DNA of 35,526 nucleotides from an uncultured bacterium (GTDB taxonomy: Bacteria; Planctomycetota; Brocadiia; Brocadiales; Scalinduaceae), in NCBI GenBank assembly GCA_913055705.1, contig CAJXKT010000008.1, positions 1 through 35,526 of the forward strand, given 5' to 3'. The position numbers and the translations under genes were made by a program. The notes beneath the pieces were generated by a model. The model was not told where the DNA came from, did not search any database, and saw nothing but the letters and a program-made list of their open reading frames with translations. Of the stretch, positions 33,490 through 35,526 are shown piece after piece. Position 1 is the stretch's first letter. Each line of letters begins with the position of its first letter.

Positions 33490-35445
33490 TTAATTTGTTC
33501 CTGTTAATTGTGTGTTTTGTGAAGCCAATTCTTTTTGTACTGAGGGAAATGCATCAAGGTTAGTATGTGGAAGAAAATTTGCAGACATAAACTCTTCCAT
33601 ATACTTCTGGTTTCCCATAAGATCAAAATATGTCATTTGAGATGCAATGCTCTGTACAGTTTCAAATGCCTCTTTTGACAATAAAGCCATTTTCGCACCG
33701 GTTAAGGATGTATTCCCAACAAATTTTATACGTGATGCAGGCATATCAGGTAACATGCCTATGGTTATGGCATTTCTGACATTAAGGTAATTTCCAAACC
33801 CACCGGCAAGATAGACACAATGCACATTGTCTATGCTTAATCCCATAGACTCTATCAGAAGTGAGACTGCAGCATAGATTGCACCTTTTGAACGAATCAG
33901 GTTTGCTATATCAGCCTGTGTTATCACTATTTCACTATCGATGCCGGTCTCTTCCTTATTGATTAGAACAAATTCGTATTCATCGTCTCTTTGTCTTAAT
34001 TTGTCTGTTTTAATTCCTTTTTGGAAATTTCCGGATCTGTCAATAATTCCGCTTCGTAACATTTCTGCAATACAATCAAGCAAGCCGGAACCACATATTC
34101 CTCTCGGAGGAACATTTCCGATGGCAGAATAACTTACTTCAAATTCTTTTGTGATATGCATTATTTCTATGGCTCCTTTTGCAGCCCTCATCCCATGTTT
34201 GATGCCACTCCCTTCAAAGGCAGGCCCTGCAGATGCAGAGCAGCAAACCATCCACTCTTTATTACCCAGTACCACTTCACCATTAGTTCCTATATCTATT
34301 AATAGAGTTGGCATCTCCTCCCTGTCCAGTCTTATCGCAGTAGCTCCTGATGTTATATCTGCTCCAACATAAGCAGCTACACTAGGAAGGGTGTAAAGGA
34401 GTCCACGGCAATTAATATCAATACCTAGTTGAATGGCCCGAATAGGGGGGATAAAGTTAGCAGTGGGAATATATGGTTCTTTCCTGATGCGTTCCGGATC
34501 CAGGCCTAACAGGAAGTGATGCATTGCAGTATTACCTGCACATACAATAGCTGTTATATTTTCAAGATCTATGCTGTTTCTCTCAACTAAAGTTGAAATA
34601 AGTTTATTTATATCTGTTACAATAGACCTTTGCATCTCGTCAAGCGCATCATTCTGTATTGCATATATTATTCTCTGAATATAGTCCTCTCCAAATTTCA
34701 TCTGAGTATTATAGACAGCTTCTGAGTCAACAACCTTTGAGGTTTCCATCTCAAGTAGACTTGCAACAACAGTCGTTGTTCCTACATCAATTGCAACACC
34801 ATAGTTTAGGTTACTGGTATCACCAGGCTGTACGTCAATAATTTCCAGAATCTTCCCGCGATGTCCCAGTGTAACGGTTACTGTCCAGTCATTTTGCCTC
34901 AGGACCTCCGGGAGTTTTTTCAATATACGATAACCGGTCTGCATAACATTCAGTTCTATACCTTGCTTCATCATAATAGCCTGATAGAGCCGTTCGTGGT
35001 CAGCAACATTGTCGTCCATTGTAGGGGGTTCCATTTTGAGACAGATCTTCTTAACCAGAGCATCATGTTTGAATTTGGCCTGATCAAGTATTGCCTTCCA
35101 CGTCATAGAATGCTGCTCATTCTGATCTAAAAGGATTTTTTTGCCTTCAAGTCTGGTTTCCTGGGGGACAAGGATCTGTAGATCACTTGTAACACTTGCC
35201 TCACAAGCAAGGATATAATCCTTTTCTACTTCTTCATTGCTGAGTTGCTTTGTAGGCAGGGCGTCTACGGTACCACTGGAAAGGATAACCTTACATTTCC
35301 CGCATATGCCATCTCCTCCGCATATGCTGTTAATGTAGATATTTGCCTTGTGTGCGGCATCAAGAACTGTGCTGCCATCATTGACATCAACAAACGTATC
35401 ATTTGGCAGGAAATGTATCTTAAATGTATTACTGTTTTCTGACAT
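33490..35445 (-). CDS. Reductive activator of corrinoid protein (RACo, ASKHA-domain ATPase)
   Basis: Uses ATP to reactivate the corrinoid iron-sulfur protein when its cobalt is oxidised to Co(II). The product from ATG 35445 is 651 residues; the longest frame starts four codons earlier at TTG. Domain order is typical: an N-terminal [2Fe-2S] domain (Cys42, Cys48, Cys51, Cys81 in ICGGDGICGKC and ILACEAS), a linker, and a C-terminal ASKHA ATPase region from about 225 (GVAIDVGTTTVVASLLE, DIGTNGEVV, CGSGLLD, and YLAGGFGNYL). It heads the visible raco-cooC-acsD-acsE group; the 70 bases upstream hold no gene. Confidence 0.93.
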   Translation of the reverse strand: MSENSNTFKIHFLPNDTFVDVNDGSTVLDAAHKANIYINSICGGDGICGKCKVILSSGTVDALPTKQLSNEEVEKDYILACEASVTSDLQILVPQETRLEGKKILLDQNEQHSMTWKAILDQAKFKHDALVKKICLKMEPPTMDDNVADHERLYQAIMMKQGIELNVMQTGYRILKKLPEVLRQNDWTVTVTLGHRGKILEIIDVQPGDTSNLNYGVAIDVGTTTVVASLLEMETSKVVDSEAVYNTQMKFGEDYIQRIIYAIQNDALDEMQRSIVTDINKLISTLVERNSIDLENITAIVCAGNTAMHHFLLGLDPERIRKEPYIPTANFIPPIRAIQLGIDINCRGLLYTLPSVAAYVGADITSGATAIRLDREEMPTLLIDIGTNGEVVLGNKEWMVCCSASAGPAFEGSGIKHGMRAAKGAIEIMHITKEFEVSYSAIGNVPPRGICGSGLLDCIAEMLRSGIIDRSGNFQKGIKTDKLRQRDDEYEFVLINKEETGIDSEIVITQADIANLIRSKGAIYAAVSLLIESMGLSIDNVHCVYLAGGFGNYLNVRNAITIGMLPDMPASRIKFVGNTSLTGAKMALLSKEAFETVQSIASQMTYFDLMGNQKYMEEFMSANFLPHTNLDAFPSVQKELASQNTQLTGTN

Positions 35446-35490
35446 GGTTCTTTTCAAGTGGATAAAAAGGCATGATAGTAAAAAGTCTTA

Positions 35491-35507
35491 GCCCGGATAA
35501 ACTGGGC
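35491..35507 (-). terminator. Weak hairpin upstream of RACo
   Basis: GCCCAG and CCGGGC pair (one mismatch) around a five-base loop on the minus strand, with CTTTTT about five bases after. It may end a transcript entering from the right edge, or be a leader hairpin. Confidence 0.25.
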
Positions 35508-35526
35508 AACTCAGTTAGTGTTTAAT

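Overview
The window is a 35.5 kb piece of an AT-rich bacterial chromosome with tightly packed genes, mostly on the minus strand. Gene content points to a Gram-negative-type planctomycete, most likely an anammox bacterium (Brocadiales, perhaps Scalindua-like). The pointers are a Wood-Ljungdahl accessory set (AcsD, AcsE, CooC, RACo), a TPR protein fused to RNA polymerase alpha-CTD modules, a fused SecDF with an oversized external region, a SpoIID-type protein in a non-sporulating context, KdsA (LPS core) and haem/cytochrome c assembly genes. The taxonomic call is inference; no rRNA or tRNA gene was seen.

Layout. 1-4.8 kb: the end of a TPR gene, then leuS and gcvT (minus strand), with gcvT and a plus-strand coiled-coil membrane protein sharing an overlapping divergent promoter. 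4.8-9.8 kb (minus): a membrane/lipid group with an SDR epimerase, a 2TM pore protein with a degenerate filter, a PlsC-type acyltransferase, an SLC13-type transporter with RCK_C domains, a two-TM peptide, a 48-residue Arg-rich protein, and a frameshifted chimera that reuses the N-terminus of the pore protein. 9.8-12.1 kb (minus): hemX/ccsA-like gene and hemA, separated by a dispersed repeat. 12.5-16.5 kb (plus): a redox/sulfur group with a stand-alone CcoN-like haem protein, a DUF1858 disulfide protein, an Nfu-type Fe-S scaffold and a Cys-rich protein with an internal duplication. A strong terminator follows, then an E1-like adenylyltransferase and a cysteine desulfurase.

16.6-28.8 kb (minus): TPR/alpha-CTD, ruvA, ruvB, queH, spoIID, tgt, yajC, secDF, a LysM protein and an exported eight-repeat PQQ-like propeller. 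This joins queuosine tRNA modification, Holliday junction repair, protein export and the cell envelope; queH/spoIID overlap and several gaps are under 50 nt. 28.8-30.8 kb: kdsA from a recognisable promoter, a small unknown gene, and a YbgC-type thioesterase. 30.8-35.5 kb (minus): raco, cooC, acsD, acsE, ending at a hairpin terminator inside a GC-rich palindromic element. The catalytic CODH/ACS subunits are not in the window.

Five starts were moved from the longest reading frame (gcvT, the Cys-rich protein, the PQQ protein, ybgC, raco), using Shine-Dalgarno sequences, promoter position or family alignment. The most unusual items are the TPR/alpha-CTD protein, the frameshifted chimera beside the 48-residue DRR protein, the internal duplication in the Cys-rich protein and the expanded SecDF.
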